Made by a program: the position numbers and the translations under genes. A DNA stretch of 64,000 nucleotides from positions 4,543,501 to 4,607,500 of the forward strand of contig NZ_PEFF01000001.1 in the NCBI RefSeq assembly GCF_002754375.1, in the 5' to 3' direction. Origin of the DNA: Variovorax sp. 54. GTDB taxonomy: Bacteria > Pseudomonadota > Gammaproteobacteria > Burkholderiales > Burkholderiaceae_C. Positions 26,004-35,164 of the stretch are shown one piece after another (within the stretch, counting starts at the first letter, position 1; the number at the start of each line of letters is the position of its first letter). A model generated the notes under the pieces. The model searched no databases and had not been told where the DNA came from. It saw nothing but the letters and a program-made list of their open reading frames with translations.

Positions 26004-27149
26004 TCAGGGCTGGTATTTCCAGGCGCCGTTTTCGATCTTCACCATCACGCGTGCGCGCTGGTCCAGGCCCAGGTGGTCGGCGGCCGTCATGTTGAACACG
26101 CCATGCGCGCCCGACACGTCCTTGGTCTGCTCGAGCGCATCGCGCAGCGCGGCGCGGAACTCGGGCGTGCCCGGCTGGGCCTTCTTCAGTGCGACCGGCA
26201 CGGCCGAGCTCATCAAGAGGCCCGCGTCCCAGGCGTGTGCGCCGAAGGTCGAGACCGTGCCCTTGCCGTAGGCGGCTTCATAGGCGGCGACGTAGGCGAG
26301 CGCAGACTTCTTCACCGGGTTGCTGGCCGGCAGCTGGTCGGCCACGAGCACCGGGCCGGCCGGCAGGAAGGTGCCGTCGACGTCCTTGCCACCCACGCGC
26401 AGGAAGTCGGCATTGGCCACGCCGTGCGTCTGGTACATCTTGCCGGTGTAGCCGCGCTCCTTGAGCGTCTTCTGCGGCAGCGCGGCCGGCGTGCCGGAGC
26501 CGGCGACCAGCACCGCGTCGGGCTTGGCCGACATGAGCTTCAGCGCCTGGCCGGTGACCGAGGTGTCGGAGCGCGCATAGCGTTCGTTGGCCACGATCTT
26601 GATCTTCTTCAGCTCGGCGGCTTTGGCGAACTCTTGCGACCAGCCTTCGCCGTACGCGTCGGAGAAGCCGATGAAGCCGACCGTCTTCACGCCGTTGGCG
26701 GCCATGTGCTCGGCGATGGCCAGCGACATCATGATGTCGTTCTGCGGCGTCTTGAAGACCCACTTCTTCTTGGCGTCCATCGGCTCGATGATGCGGGCCG
26801 AGGCGGCCACCGAGATCATCGGCGTCTGCGCTTCGCTGGCCACGTCGATCATCGCGAGCGAGGCCGGCGTGGTGGTCGAGCCCAGGATCACGTCGACCTT
26901 GTTCTCGGCGATCAGCTTGCGCGTGTTGTTCACGGCGGCCGTGGTGTCGGAGGCATCGTCCAGCACGATGTAGTTGATCTTCTGCCCGCCGATGGTCTTG
27001 GGCATCAGCGAGATGGTGTTCTTCTCGGGGATGCCGAGCGACGCCGCCGGCCCGGTGGCCGAGATGGTCACGCCGACGTTGACGTCGGCCCAGGCCGAGA
27101 GGGCCGTGGCGCACAGGGCAGCGATCAGCAGGGGCTTGAAGAAAGTCAT
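26004..27149 (-). CDS. Periplasmic substrate-binding receptor of phenylacetate-cluster ABC importer
   Basis: 381 residues with a Sec signal (MTFFKPLLIAALCATALSAWA, cleavage likely after AWA) and a type I periplasmic-binding fold. Diagnostic stretches are VNVGVTISATGPAASLGIPEKN, ILGSTTTPASLAMIDVA and GFSDAYGEGW. Located 52 bp after paaE and before livH on the same strand. Its position inside the paa operon makes phenylacetate or another aromatic acid the most economical ligand; that remains inference. Confidence 0.9.
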   Translation of the reverse strand: MTFFKPLLIAALCATALSAWADVNVGVTISATGPAASLGIPEKNTISLMPKTIGGQKINYIVLDDASDTTAAVNNTRKLIAENKVDVILGSTTTPASLAMIDVASEAQTPMISVAASARIIEPMDAKKKWVFKTPQNDIMMSLAIAEHMAANGVKTVGFIGFSDAYGEGWSQEFAKAAELKKIKIVANERYARSDTSVTGQALKLMSAKPDAVLVAGSGTPAALPQKTLKERGYTGKMYQTHGVANADFLRVGGKDVDGTFLPAGPVLVADQLPASNPVKKSALAYVAAYEAAYGKGTVSTFGAHAWDAGLLMSSAVPVALKKAQPGTPEFRAALRDALEQTKDVSGAHGVFNMTAADHLGLDQRARVMVKIENGAWKYQP

Positions 27150-27201
27150 GGTTGGTTTGTCTCCGGGTTGATATAGGAAAGGCCGAGGGAAAAGCGGGCG
27201 T

Positions 27202-28296
27202 TCAACGCTCGTCGAAAGACAGCGTGACGCGTTCGGTCAGGGGGTGGGCCTGGCAGGTGAGCACGAAGCCCGCGGCCACTTCATTCTTGTCGAGCGCAAA
27301 GTTTCTTTCCATGCGGACTTCCCCGTCCACGCACTTCGCGCGGCAGGTGCCGCACACGCCCGAGGTGCACGAGAACGGCACTTCGAGCCCGGCCGCCGAC
27401 GCCGCATCGAGGATGCTGGGCTGGCCCTCGGTGTAGGTGATCTCGCGCTGCAGGCCGTCGCGCACGATGGTCACGCGCGCCTGCTTGGCGTCGCCAGGCT
27501 GCGCCTCGTGCACCACGGCGCCGACCTGGTTGGCCGACGTGGCCGAGGGCAGCGCGACGCCGAAGCGCTCGATGTGGATGCGGTCTTCGGGCACGCCCGC
27601 GGCCAGCAGCGCGGCCTCGGCCTCGTCGTTCATCTGGAACGGGCCGCACACGTACACCTGGTCGATCTGCGCGGCGGGCACCACCGAGCTCAGGAACTCG
27701 CCGATCTTCTCGCGGTTCATCACGCCGAAGCCCAGCGGCGAATCGGTGTGCTCGTCGGAGAACACATGCTGCAGCACGAGGCGCGTCATGTAGCGGTTCT
27801 TCAGGTCCTCGATCTCTTCCTTGAACATCGTGGACTGCAGCTGGCGGTTGCCGTAGATCAGCGTGAAGCGGCTCATCGGCTCGCGCGCCAGCACGGTCTT
27901 CATGATCGACAGGATCGGCGTGATGCCGCTGCCGCCCGCAATGCCCACATGATGGCGCGCGGCCTCGGGCTCGATGGGCACGAAGAAGCGGCCTTGCGGC
28001 GCCATCACCTGCAGGCTGTCGCCGGGTTGCAGGTGGGCGTTGATCCAGTTGGAGAACACGCCGCCACGCACCTTGCGCACGCCGACGCGCAGCTCGCCGT
28101 CGTCGATGCCGGCGCAGATCGAATAGGAACGGCGCAGGTCCTGGCCGTCGATGTCATGGCGCAGCGTGAGGTACTGGCCCTGCGTGAAGCCGAAGACTTG
28201 CTGCAGGTCGGCCGGCACCTCGAACGAGACGATGACGGCCTCGTGCGTGTCGGGCTCGATGGCCTTCACGCGCAGGGGATGGAAGAGGGTGCTCAT
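27202..28296 (-). CDS. paaE: Phenylacetyl-CoA epoxidase reductase subunit PaaE
   Basis: 364 residues. An FAD-binding ferredoxin-NADP reductase module (about 1-235; RRSYSICAG flavin motif, GIAGGSGITPILSIMKT NADP motif) is followed by a plant-type 2Fe-2S ferredoxin domain with Cys310, Cys315, Cys318 and Cys348. It passes electrons from NADPH to the PaaA diiron centre. Ends the paaABCDE stretch; starts 12 bases after paaD. In Pseudomonas nomenclature the same protein is PaaK. Confidence 0.96.
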   Translation of the reverse strand: MSTLFHPLRVKAIEPDTHEAVIVSFEVPADLQQVFGFTQGQYLTLRHDIDGQDLRRSYSICAGIDDGELRVGVRKVRGGVFSNWINAHLQPGDSLQVMAPQGRFFVPIEPEAARHHVGIAGGSGITPILSIMKTVLAREPMSRFTLIYGNRQLQSTMFKEEIEDLKNRYMTRLVLQHVFSDEHTDSPLGFGVMNREKIGEFLSSVVPAAQIDQVYVCGPFQMNDEAEAALLAAGVPEDRIHIERFGVALPSATSANQVGAVVHEAQPGDAKQARVTIVRDGLQREITYTEGQPSILDAASAAGLEVPFSCTSGVCGTCRAKCVDGEVRMERNFALDKNEVAAGFVLTCQAHPLTERVTLSFDER

Positions 28297-28308
28297 CGTG
28301 GGCGTGCC

Positions 28309-28836
28309 TCAAATAGGCTTGAAGTGTTCGAAGGGTTCGCGGCAGGCCATGCAGCGGTACAGGGCCTTGCACGCCGTGGAGCCGAAGGCCGAGAGCCGCT
28401 CGGTGCGCTCGCTGGCGCAGCGCGGACAGGCGATGCGTTCGCCGGCCATGCGGCCGAAGAGCTTGATCGGCACGGCGGTGGTGGAGGCCTGCTCGGGCGT
28501 GAGGTGCGCGGGCGGCGCAATGCCGTAGGCCTTGAGCTTGTCGCGGCCTTCGTCGCTGATCCAGTCGCTGGTCCAGGCGGGTGCGCGGCGCAGCGTGGCG
28601 CGCGCGCGGCCCAGGCCGGCCTGTTCGATGGCGGCCAGCACGTCGTGTTCGATGGCTTCGGTGGCGGGGCAGCCGGAGTAGGTCGGCGTGAGCACGATCT
28701 CGAGGCCGTCGTCGTGCTCGATCACCTCGCGCACGATGCCCAGGTCGCAGACCGACACGGCCGGCACCTCGGGGTCGGACACGGTGTGCAGCACGGCCCA
28801 GGCGGCCTCGACACGCGATGCGACGTCGGTGGTCAC
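28309..28836 (-). CDS. paaD: Phenylacetyl-CoA epoxidase maturation subunit PaaD (MIP18/DUF59 family)
   Basis: 175 residues. The DUF59-like domain (about 5-100) contains VSDPEVPAVSVCDLGIVREV and PTYSGCPATEAIEHDVL; a C-terminal zinc-ribbon-like part has CPRC near 135 and a further CMAC motif before FEHFKPI. PaaD is thought to help assemble the iron-sulfur cluster of PaaE. Start is GTG 28836, overlapping the paaC TGA in GTGA; another GTG one codon upstream (28839) is possible. Confidence 0.92.
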   Translation of the reverse strand: MTTDVASRVEAAWAVLHTVSDPEVPAVSVCDLGIVREVIEHDDGLEIVLTPTYSGCPATEAIEHDVLAAIEQAGLGRARATLRRAPAWTSDWISDEGRDKLKAYGIAPPAHLTPEQASTTAVPIKLFGRMAGERIACPRCASERTERLSAFGSTACKALYRCMACREPFEHFKPI

Positions 28837-29612
28837 CACACGCCTCCGGGGAAGCTGCGCTGCAGATGCTGCATCTCGGCCAGGATGTAGCCCATGTGCT
28901 CGCTGTGCACGCCATGCTTGCCGGTGCTGCGGAAGGCGGTTTCCTTCGGCATGGCGAGGCCGGCCGCGTCGAGCACCTGCTGCATGTCGGCAAGCCAGGG
29001 CTCGCGCAGCTCGCTCCATGCGGGGCCGAGGCCACTGGCGCTGGCTTGCGCATCGACGTCGTCGCTCTCGAACAGCTCGGGCACATAGAGCCACAGCTGC
29101 TTGAGCGCCTTCTCGGTGCGGCGGCGCGATTCGTCGGTGCCGTCGCCCAGGCGCACGACCCAGTCGGCCGAGTGCTGCTGGTGGTAGCGCGCTTCCTTCA
29201 GCGCCTTGCCGGCGATGGCGGCCACCTCGGCGTCGCTCGATGCGGCCAGGCGCTGCCACAGCAGCTTGAGCAGCGTGGCGACCATGGTGTTGCGCAGCAC
29301 GGCAAACGCGAAGTCGCCGCGCGGCAGCTCGACCAGCGTGAGGTTGAAGTAGTCGCGCTCGTCGCGCAGGTAGGCGAGCTGGTCTTCGTCGTGCGCGCGG
29401 TCAGCCCCTTCGAGCTTGCCGGCGTGCGTGAGCACGGCGCGGGCCTGGCCGACGAGGTCGAGCGCGATGTTGGCCATCGCGATGTCTTCTTCGAGCACCG
29501 GTGCGTGGCCGCACCATTCGCCCAGGCGCTGCGCGAGCACCAGGCAGGTGTCGCCGATGCGCAGCAGGTAGTGCACGGCGGGCGTGCGGTTCAGTTCGAT
29601 CGAGGCTTGCAT
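28833..29612 (-). CDS. paaC: Phenylacetyl-CoA epoxidase structural subunit PaaC
   Basis: 259 residues, the ferritin-like non-catalytic partner of PaaA. Visible family stretches are LLRIGDTCLVLAQRLGEWCGHAPVLEEDIAMANIALDLVGQAR, LRDERDYFNLTLVELPRGDFA and ALKEARYHQQHSADWVVRLGDGTDESRRR. ATG 29612 (MQASIELNRTPAVHYLL) is chosen; the frame stays open 19 codons further upstream, but that extension is encoded by an intergenic repeat. A 167-bp gap with that repeat separates paaC from paaB. Confidence 0.95.
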   Translation of the reverse strand: MQASIELNRTPAVHYLLRIGDTCLVLAQRLGEWCGHAPVLEEDIAMANIALDLVGQARAVLTHAGKLEGADRAHDEDQLAYLRDERDYFNLTLVELPRGDFAFAVLRNTMVATLLKLLWQRLAASSDAEVAAIAGKALKEARYHQQHSADWVVRLGDGTDESRRRTEKALKQLWLYVPELFESDDVDAQASASGLGPAWSELREPWLADMQQVLDAAGLAMPKETAFRSTGKHGVHSEHMGYILAEMQHLQRSFPGGVW

Positions 29613-29628
29613 GTCAGTGGCTCTGTCT

Positions 29629-29746
29629 TGCTCCCTCTCCCCTTGGGGAGAGGGCTGGGGTGAGGGCATGGGCGGTGGATAAAGCCTGTCGGTGGTGAAG
29701 GCCGGCGGCCCTCACCCCAACCCTCTCCCAGAGGGAGAGGGAGCAA
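29629..29746. repeat. Palindromic intergenic repeat, copy 3 (REP/BIME-like)
   Basis: CTCCCTCTCCCCTTGGGGAG with GGGCTGGGGTGAGGGC at one end and the inverted CCCTCACCCCAACCCTCTCC with a GAGGGAGAGGGAG end at the other. The two halves form a long imperfect inverted repeat. Located between paaB and paaC, splitting the five epoxidase genes. When read through, it encodes a spurious PSPQPSPQGER-type peptide that has been annotated as an N-terminal extension in many genomes. Confidence 0.75.
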
Positions 29747-29779
29747 CACGGGGTCCGTTCGCAAGTGCGCATCGGGGCC

Positions 29780-30076
29780 TCACATGTGGTCCACGGACTT
29801 GGGCAGTGCGTAGAAGGTGGGGTGGCGGTAGACCTTGTCTTCGGCCGGGTCGAAGAACATGTCCTTGTCGCCCGGGTCGCTGGCCACGATCTGGTCGGAG
29901 CGCACCACCCAGATGCTGCTGCCTTCCTGGCGGCGCGTGTAGACGTCGCGCGCCATCTGGATCGCCATCTTCGGATCGACCGCGTGCAGGCTGCCGCAGT
30001 GCTTGTGGTCCAGGCCGGCCTTGCTGCGCACGAACACTTCCCACAGGGGCCACTCTTGTTTCACTTCGGTGCTCAT
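29780..30076 (-). CDS. paaB: Phenylacetyl-CoA epoxidase subunit PaaB
   Basis: 98 residues, usual size for Paa[46 protein letters not shown] is the conserved core, with [19 protein letters not shown] at the end. PaaB bridges PaaAC heterodimers in the epoxidase complex. Start ATG 30076 overlaps the paaA stop by four bases, so the two are translationally coupled. Confidence 0.96.
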   Translation of the reverse strand: MSTEVKQEWPLWEVFVRSKAGLDHKHCGSLHAVDPKMAIQMARDVYTRRQEGSSIWVVRSDQIVASDPGDKDMFFDPAEDKVYRHPTFYALPKSVDHM

Positions 30077-31083
30077 GCTGCTTCCTTCAGAGGTTGTTTG
30101 TTGGCGTGGGCCATCGCGGCTTCGCGCACCCAGGCGCCGTCGTCCCAGGCGTCCACGCGGGCCTGCAGGCGTTCGCGGTTGCAGGGGCCGTCGCCGGCGA
30201 TCACGCGCCAGAATTCGCTCCAGTCGATGACGCCGAAGTCGTGCGACTGGCGTTCTTCGTTCCACTTGAGGTCGGGGTCGGGCAGCGTCACACCGAGGAT
30301 CGCGGCCTGTTCGACGGTGGCGTCGATGAACTTCTGGCGCAGCTCGTCGTTGCTGAAGCGCTTGATGCCCCAGCGCATCGACTGCGCCGAGTTGGGCGAC
30401 TGGTCGTCGGGCGGGCCGAACATCATGATCGAGGGCCACCACCAGCGGTTGACCGCGTCCTGCACCATGGCCTTCTGCGCGTCGGTGCCTTGCTTCATCA
30501 TGGTCAGCAGTGCTTCGTAGCCTTGGCGCTGGTGAAAGCTCTCTTCGCGGCAGATGCGGATCATGGCGCGTGCATACGGTGCGTACGAACAGCGGCAGAT
30601 CGGCACCTGGTTCATGATGGCCGCGCCGTCGACCAGCCAGCCGATGGTGCCCATGTCGGCCCAGCTCAGCGTGGGGTAGTTGAAGATCGAGCTGTACTTG
30701 GCCTTGCCCGTGTGCAGCGCGTCGAACATCTGGTCGCGCGAGGTGCCCAGCGTTTCGGCGGCGGCGTACAGGTAGAGGCCGTGGCCGCCTTCGTCCTGCA
30801 CCTTGGCCAGCAGGATGGCCTTGCGCTTGAGCGTGGGCGCGCGGCTGATCCAGTTGCCCTCGGGCAGCATGCCGACGATTTCGGAGTGCGCGTGCTGGCT
30901 GATCTGGCGCACCAGCGTCTTGCGGTAGTGCTCGGGCATCCAGTCTTTCGCCTCGATGAAGTCGCCGGCGTCGATGCGGGCGTCGAAGCGTTCCTCGAGA
31001 CGCAGCTCGTCGGCGGAGCGCACGGCCTTCTGCTTGCCGTCGCCTGCGTCCTTGCCCATCGTGTCCATGGCCTGGGTGTACAT
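30073..31083 (-). CDS. paaA: Phenylacetyl-CoA epoxidase catalytic subunit PaaA
   Basis: 336 residues. Catalytic diiron ligands fall in ferritin-like helices: the EGGH element in [13 protein letters not shown] and the EESFH element in [17 protein letters not shown]. The enzyme oxidises phenylacetyl-CoA to the ring-1,2-epoxide with PaaBC and electrons from PaaE. Starts 42 bp downstream of the PaaK ligase gene. Length and N-terminus ([17 protein letters not shown]) fit betaproteobacterial PaaA. Confidence 0.97.
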   Translation of the reverse strand: MYTQAMDTMGKDAGDGKQKAVRSADELRLEERFDARIDAGDFIEAKDWMPEHYRKTLVRQISQHAHSEIVGMLPEGNWISRAPTLKRKAILLAKVQDEGGHGLYLYAAAETLGTSRDQMFDALHTGKAKYSSIFNYPTLSWADMGTIGWLVDGAAIMNQVPICRCSYAPYARAMIRICREESFHQRQGYEALLTMMKQGTDAQKAMVQDAVNRWWWPSIMMFGPPDDQSPNSAQSMRWGIKRFSNDELRQKFIDATVEQAAILGVTLPDPDLKWNEERQSHDFGVIDWSEFWRVIAGDGPCNRERLQARVDAWDDGAWVREAAMAHANKQPLKEAA

Positions 31084-31125
31084 GTGCGTGTCCTTTCGGT
31101 GCGGTGTGTGGGGCGCGCGGGTGGC

Positions 31126-32436
31126 TCAGCGCGGGCGCGTGTCGATCACGCGGCGGGCCTTGCCGGTCTGCGTGCGTTCCATTTCGTCGGGGCCGTGCAC
31201 GACCACGCGGGTGGAGATGCCGATGAGCGTCTTCACGCGGTGCTGCACCCAGTCGGAGATGGCCGTGCGGTCGGCCGCGGCGGCCTCGTGCGGTGTGAGT
31301 TCGCAGTGCACCTCGACCTGGTCGAGCAGGCCTTCGCGGCTCACGCGCACCTGGTACAGGCCGGTGAGGGCGCTGTGTGCGAGCACGATCTCTTCCACCT
31401 GCGTGGGGAAGACGTTCACGCCGCGGATGATCATCATGTCGTCGCTGCGCCCGACGATCTTGCCCATGCGGCGGAACGCGCGCGAGGTGGGCGGCAACAG
31501 GCGCGTGAGGTCGCGCGTGCGGTAGCGCACGATCGGCATGGCCTCCTTGCTCAGCGAGGTGAAGACGAGTTCGCCTTCTTCGCCGTCGGCCTTCAGCGCG
31601 CCCGTTTCGGGGTCGATGATCTCGGGGTAGAAGTGGTCTTCCCAGATGACGGGGCCGTCCTTGCTCTCGACGCATTCGCTGGCCACGCCCGGGCCCATCA
31701 CTTCGGAGAGGCCGTAGATGTCGACGGCGTCGATGCCGGCCTTGGTCTCGATGTCGCGGCGCATGGCCTCGGTCCACGGCTCGGCGCCGAAGATGCCGAG
31801 CTTGAGTGAGCTGTCTTTGGCATCAAGGCCCTGGCGCTCGAACTGCTCGATGATCACCTGCATGTAGCTGGGCGTGACCATGATGATGTCCGGCTTGAAA
31901 TCTTGAATCAGCTGCACCTGCTTCTCGGTCTGGCCACCTGACATCGGGATGACGGTGCAGCCCGCGCGCTCGGCGCCGTAATGCGCACCGAGGCCGCCGG
32001 TGAAGAGGCCGTAGCCGTAGGCGACGTGGATCATGTCGCCCGGCCGTCCGCCTGCTGCGCGGATCGAGCGCGCAACGAGGTCGGCCCAGGTGTCGATGTC
32101 GTTCTTGGTGTAGCCCACCACGGTCGGCTTGCCGGTGGTGCCCGACGACGCGTGGATGCGCGCCACCTGCGTGCGCGGCACGGCGAACATGCCGAAGGGG
32201 TAGTTGTCGCGCAGGTCGGTCTTCACCGTGAACGGGAACTTCGACAGGTCGGCCAGCGACTTCAGGTCGTCGGGGTGTACGCCCTTCGCATCGAAGGCCT
32301 GGCGGTAGTGCGGCACGTTGTCATAGGCGTTGCGCAGCGTGGCGCGCAGGCGCGTGAGCTGCAGCGCGGCGATCTCGTCGCGGCTGGCGGTTTCGATCGG
32401 GTCGAGGTCGCCGGGGGCGGGGCGTTTCACGGTCAT
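31126..32436 (-). CDS. paaK: Phenylacetate-CoA ligase PaaK
   Basis: 436 residues of adenylate-forming enzyme. The P-loop reads IHASSGTTGKPTVVGYTKND near 93-112; further marks are YGLSEVMGPGVASEC and the C-terminal hinge RSDDMMIIRGVNVFPTQVEEI. Converts phenylacetate, ATP and CoA to phenylacetyl-CoA, the entry step of the pathway. Lies 14 bp after paaI. Confidence 0.97.
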   Translation of the reverse strand: MTVKRPAPGDLDPIETASRDEIAALQLTRLRATLRNAYDNVPHYRQAFDAKGVHPDDLKSLADLSKFPFTVKTDLRDNYPFGMFAVPRTQVARIHASSGTTGKPTVVGYTKNDIDTWADLVARSIRAAGGRPGDMIHVAYGYGLFTGGLGAHYGAERAGCTVIPMSGGQTEKQVQLIQDFKPDIIMVTPSYMQVIIEQFERQGLDAKDSSLKLGIFGAEPWTEAMRRDIETKAGIDAVDIYGLSEVMGPGVASECVESKDGPVIWEDHFYPEIIDPETGALKADGEEGELVFTSLSKEAMPIVRYRTRDLTRLLPPTSRAFRRMGKIVGRSDDMMIIRGVNVFPTQVEEIVLAHSALTGLYQVRVSREGLLDQVEVHCELTPHEAAAADRTAISDWVQHRVKTLIGISTRVVVHGPDEMERTQTGKARRVIDTRPR

Positions 32437-32450
32437 GGTGTCTTGTCTCC

Positions 32451-32900
32451 TCAGGCGGCGGGTACGGCGGGCCGGCCCTTGGCGGTGTACGAGCGGCCGC
32501 GGAACATCGCGATGCGCTCGCCGCGCTGGTTGGTGATTTCGGTGTCGTACACGCCGGTGCGGCCGGCCTTCGACACCTCGAAGCAGCGCGCGGTGAGCAC
32601 GTCGTCCTCGCGCGCCGGCGCGAGGAAGTCGATGGCGAAGCCCGAGGCCACGGTCAGCTCGTTGTACGAGTTGCAGGCGAAGGCGAAGGTGGAATCGGCC
32701 AGCGTGGCCATGAAGCCGCCGTGGCAGATGGCGTGGCCGTTGAGCATGTCGGGGCGCACGCGCATTTCGAGCGTGGCCTGGCCGGGGCCGACCTCGACGA
32801 TGCGCATGCCCAGGCCCTTGCTGGCGTTGTCGTTCGCGAACATGCCGTCGCGCACGTACTCGGCGGTCTGTTGCGGGGTGCGGGAGGAAGCGTCGGTCAT
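32451..32900 (-). CDS. paaI: Hydroxyphenylacetyl-CoA thioesterase PaaI (hot-dog fold)
   Basis: 149 residues from ATG 32900, one base after the paaG stop. The hot-dog motif LNGHAICHGGFMATLADSTFAFACNS contains the catalytic Asp of the PaaI group; SGFAIDFLAPAREDDVL is the typical next strand. It releases CoA from dead-end ring-hydroxylated or stalled thioesters. Part of the front of the paa operon. Confidence 0.94.
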   Translation of the reverse strand: MTDASSRTPQQTAEYVRDGMFANDNASKGLGMRIVEVGPGQATLEMRVRPDMLNGHAICHGGFMATLADSTFAFACNSYNELTVASGFAIDFLAPAREDDVLTARCFEVSKAGRTGVYDTEITNQRGERIAMFRGRSYTAKGRPAVPAA

Positions 32901-32901
32901 C

Positions 32902-33705
32902 TCAGCGGTCCTTGAACACCGGGGCGCGCTTGGCGCGGAAAGCCTCGACACCTTCGCGGTAGTCGTCGGCATTGCCCATCTCACGTTGGATGCGCGCTTC
33001 TTCGGCGAGTGCCGCGCCGAGGTCGAGGTTCTGCGCGGCGGCCATGGCCTCGCGGGTGGCGACCAGTGCGCGCGTCGGCATGCCGGCCAGGCGCGCCGCC
33101 AGCGCGGCGGCGGTGTCGGCCAGGGCTGCGTCGTCCACGCACTGCCAGATCAGGCCGATGCGCGCGGCTTCTTCGGCGGGCAGCTTGTCGCCCAGCATCG
33201 CGATGCCCAGCGCGCGGGCCGGGCCCACGAGGCGCGGCAGCAGCCAGGTGCCGCCGGTGTCGGGCACGAGGCCGATCTTGGTGAAGGCCTGGATGAAGCT
33301 GGCCGAGCGGCCGGCCACGACGAGGTCGCAGCACAGCGCGAGGTTGGCGCCCGCGCCGGCCGCCACGCCGTTGACGGCGGCAACCACCGGCACCGGCATC
33401 GAGCGCAGGCGTGCGACCAGCGGGCCGTAATAAGCAGAGATGACGTGGCCCAGGTCCTTGGGCGCGGCGCCCGGCGTGGGGTCGGGCGCGACCGACGGGT
33501 CGGCCAGGTCCTGCCCCGCGCAGAAGGCGCGGCCGGCGCCGGTGAGCACCACGCAGCGCACGCTGCTGTCGGCGGCCGCGGCTTCGAGCGCGGCCAGCAG
33601 CTCGGCGTGCAGCCCGGTCGTGAAGCTGTTGAGCGCCGCGGGGCGATTCAGGCTCAGCGTGCGGACGGCGCCGCTGTCGCTGATGAGTACCAAAGGCTCA
33701 GTCAT
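32902..33705 (-). CDS. paaG: Ring 1,2-epoxyphenylacetyl-CoA isomerase PaaG (enoyl-CoA hydratase family)
   Basis: 267 residues; crotonase fold with AFCAGQDLADPSVAPD and AVNGVAAGAGANLALCCDLVVAGRSASFIQAFTKIGLVPDTGGTWLLPRLVG, which match PaaG rather than PaaF. It converts the epoxide to the oxepin. ATG 33705 has AAAGAGA just upstream; an ATG five codons earlier (MKETR) is less likely because it would use that same purine run as coding sequence. It is the first gene of the minus-strand operon, downstream of the PaaR-like operator. Confidence 0.93.
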   Translation of the reverse strand: MTEPLVLISDSGAVRTLSLNRPAALNSFTTGLHAELLAALEAAAADSSVRCVVLTGAGRAFCAGQDLADPSVAPDPTPGAAPKDLGHVISAYYGPLVARLRSMPVPVVAAVNGVAAGAGANLALCCDLVVAGRSASFIQAFTKIGLVPDTGGTWLLPRLVGPARALGIAMLGDKLPAEEAARIGLIWQCVDDAALADTAAALAARLAGMPTRALVATREAMAAAQNLDLGAALAEEARIQREMGNADDYREGVEAFRAKRAPVFKDR

Positions 33706-33752
33706 GCGTGTCTCTTTCATCCTTTGTGGGGCCGTATCGGCAGGCAAACACT

Positions 33753-33774
33753 ATTGACCGACCGTTCGGTTGAT
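33753..33774. promoter_or_regulatory. Probable PaaR operator overlapping the paaY promoter
   Basis: An imperfect 22-bp palindrome (18 of 22 positions symmetric) centred on ACCGACCGTTCGGT, close to the ACCGACCGGTCGGT-type inverted repeats described for TetR-family PaaR repressors. It overlaps a good plus-strand sigma-70-like promoter: TTGACC at 33754, 17-bp spacer, TAGGAT at 33777. It sits between paaG (minus) and paaY (plus), 48 bp and 81 bp from the two starts, so one repressor could control both directions. PaaR is encoded at 34529-35164. Confidence 0.75.
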
Positions 33775-33854
33775 TTTAGGATCGACCTCGATTCCGGCAC
33801 AAGCGGGGTGCATTCAGGGCAAACCCTGAGACTCGCAAAAAACAAGGAGACCGA

Positions 33855-34457
33855 ATGCCCAGCTATTCCATCGACGGCGTGATTCCTGTCGTCGACCCGA
33901 GCGCCTACGTGCATCCCACGGCCGTGCTGATCGGCGACGTGGTCGTCGGCCCGCACTGTTATGTGGGCCCCTGCGCCAGCCTGCGCGGCGACTTCGGCCG
34001 CATCGTGCTGCAGGAGGGCTCCAACGTGCAGGACCATTGCTGCATCCACGGCTTTCCCGACAACGACACGGTGGTGGAGGTCAACGGCCACATCGGTCAC
34101 GGCGCGATCCTGCACAGCTGCATCGTGCGGCGCGACGCGCTGGTCGGCATGAACGCGGTGGTGATGGACGAGGCCGAGGTGGGCGAGCAAGCCATCGTCG
34201 CGGCTTGCGCCTTCGTGCCCGCCGGCATGAAGGTGCCCGCGCGCTCGCTCGCAGCGGGCATTCCGGCCAAGGTGCGGCGCGAGCTCAGCGACGAAGAGAT
34301 CGCCTGGAAGCTCGAAGGCACCCACACCTACCAGGCGCTGACCGTGCGCAGCCTCGCGAGCCTGCACGAGGTGACGCCGCTCGCCGAGGTCGAAAAAGAC
34401 CGGCCGCGCCTGCCCGCCACCGACGTGAAATCCCTGATCGCTACCCGCCGCGGGTAG
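33855..34457 (+). CDS. paaY: PaaY, gamma-carbonic-anhydrase-like hexapeptide-repeat thioesterase
   Basis: 200 residues with a left-handed beta-helix of hexapeptide repeats (about 15-140) and metal-site histidines in [13 protein letters not shown] and [11 protein letters not shown]. The C-terminal [30 protein letters not shown] tail is PaaY-like. It is thought to hydrolyse 2-hydroxycyclohepta-type thioesters formed when ring cleavage stalls. AAGGAGACCGA precedes ATG 33855. Divergent from the paaG operon and 71 bp upstream of the paaR-like gene. Confidence 0.93.
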   Translation: MPSYSIDGVIPVVDPSAYVHPTAVLIGDVVVGPHCYVGPCASLRGDFGRIVLQEGSNVQDHCCIHGFPDNDTVVEVNGHIGHGAILHSCIVRRDALVGMNAVVMDEAEVGEQAIVAACAFVPAGMKVPARSLAAGIPAKVRRELSDEEIAWKLEGTHTYQALTVRSLASLHEVTPLAEVEKDRPRLPATDVKSLIATRRG

Positions 34458-34528
34458 CCCTGCGGCTTCATGCAAGATCGAGCCTGCTGCATGCCAGCAA
34501 CCGACAGATAACCCAGGAAGAAGACCCG

Positions 34529-35164
34529 ATGCCGCGTGGAAGATCCGCCACCTACGACGACCAGCGCGAACTGATCCTTGCGCAGGCCGCCCAGCTGTTC
34601 GCCCGCCGTGGCTACCCCGCGACCTCGATGAACCAGGTCGCCGAGGCCTGCAACCTGTCGAAGGCCACGCTCTACCACTACTACAAGGACAAGAGCAGCC
34701 TGCTCATCAGCATCGCCGAGACGCACGTCTCGAAGCTGGCGGCGCTGGTGGCCGAGGAAGAAGCCAACCCGCACACCGACGAGGAGCGGCTGCGCCGCTT
34801 CATCTACCGCATCGTCGAGGAGTACGCCGGCGCGCAGGACGCGCACCGCGTGCTCACCGACGACGTGCGTTTTCTCGCAGACGAAGACCGCGAGCGCGTG
34901 CTCGACCAGGAGCGCGCCGTGGTCGCGGGCTTTGCGCGTGCCGTGTCGGCGCTGCGCCCCGGCGCACCGAGCGACGAGCTCGCCAAGCCGCTGACCATGC
35001 TGCTGTTCGGCATGATCAACTGGATGTTCACCTGGATGAAGCCCGGCGGCCGGCTCGACCACGCGGCCATCGCGCCGATCGTGGCCGACCTGTTTTTGGG
35101 CGGGGTGGGGGCGGTGAAGCTGCCGCCCGCTGCCCCTTCGGAGAGCGCTAAAGAATCCGGTTGA
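34529..35164 (+). CDS. paaR: TetR family transcriptional regulator, PaaR-like
   Basis: 211 residues. The helix-turn-helix is in ATSMNQVAEACNLSKATLYHYYKDKSSLL (about 30-58); the C-terminal effector domain contains MLLFGMINWMFTWMKPGGRLDH, typical of regulators that respond to phenylacetyl-CoA. ATG 34529 is chosen over a long upstream-open frame because MPRGRSATYDDQRELIL is a natural TetR N-terminus and AGGAAGAAG precedes it. Likely repressor acting at 33753-33774. The last 17 bases overlap the convergent VWA gene. Confidence 0.9.
   Translation: MPRGRSATYDDQRELILAQAAQLFARRGYPATSMNQVAEACNLSKATLYHYYKDKSSLLISIAETHVSKLAALVAEEEANPHTDEERLRRFIYRIVEEYAGAQDAHRVLTDDVRFLADEDRERVLDQERAVVAGFARAVSALRPGAPSDELAKPLTMLLFGMINWMFTWMKPGGRLDHAAIAPIVADLFLGGVGAVKLPPAAPSESAKESG

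Noticed and set aside
29613..29669. Upstream extension of paaC by 19 codons (MPSPQPSPQGERE...)
   Set aside because: The extension is encoded by the palindromic intergenic repeat and is not part of the PaaC family; ATG 29612 gives the conserved N-terminus.
34037..34528. Long N-terminal extension of the TetR/PaaR-like protein
   Set aside because: It is the out-of-frame shadow of paaY; a good ribosome site and a natural TetR start are at 34529.
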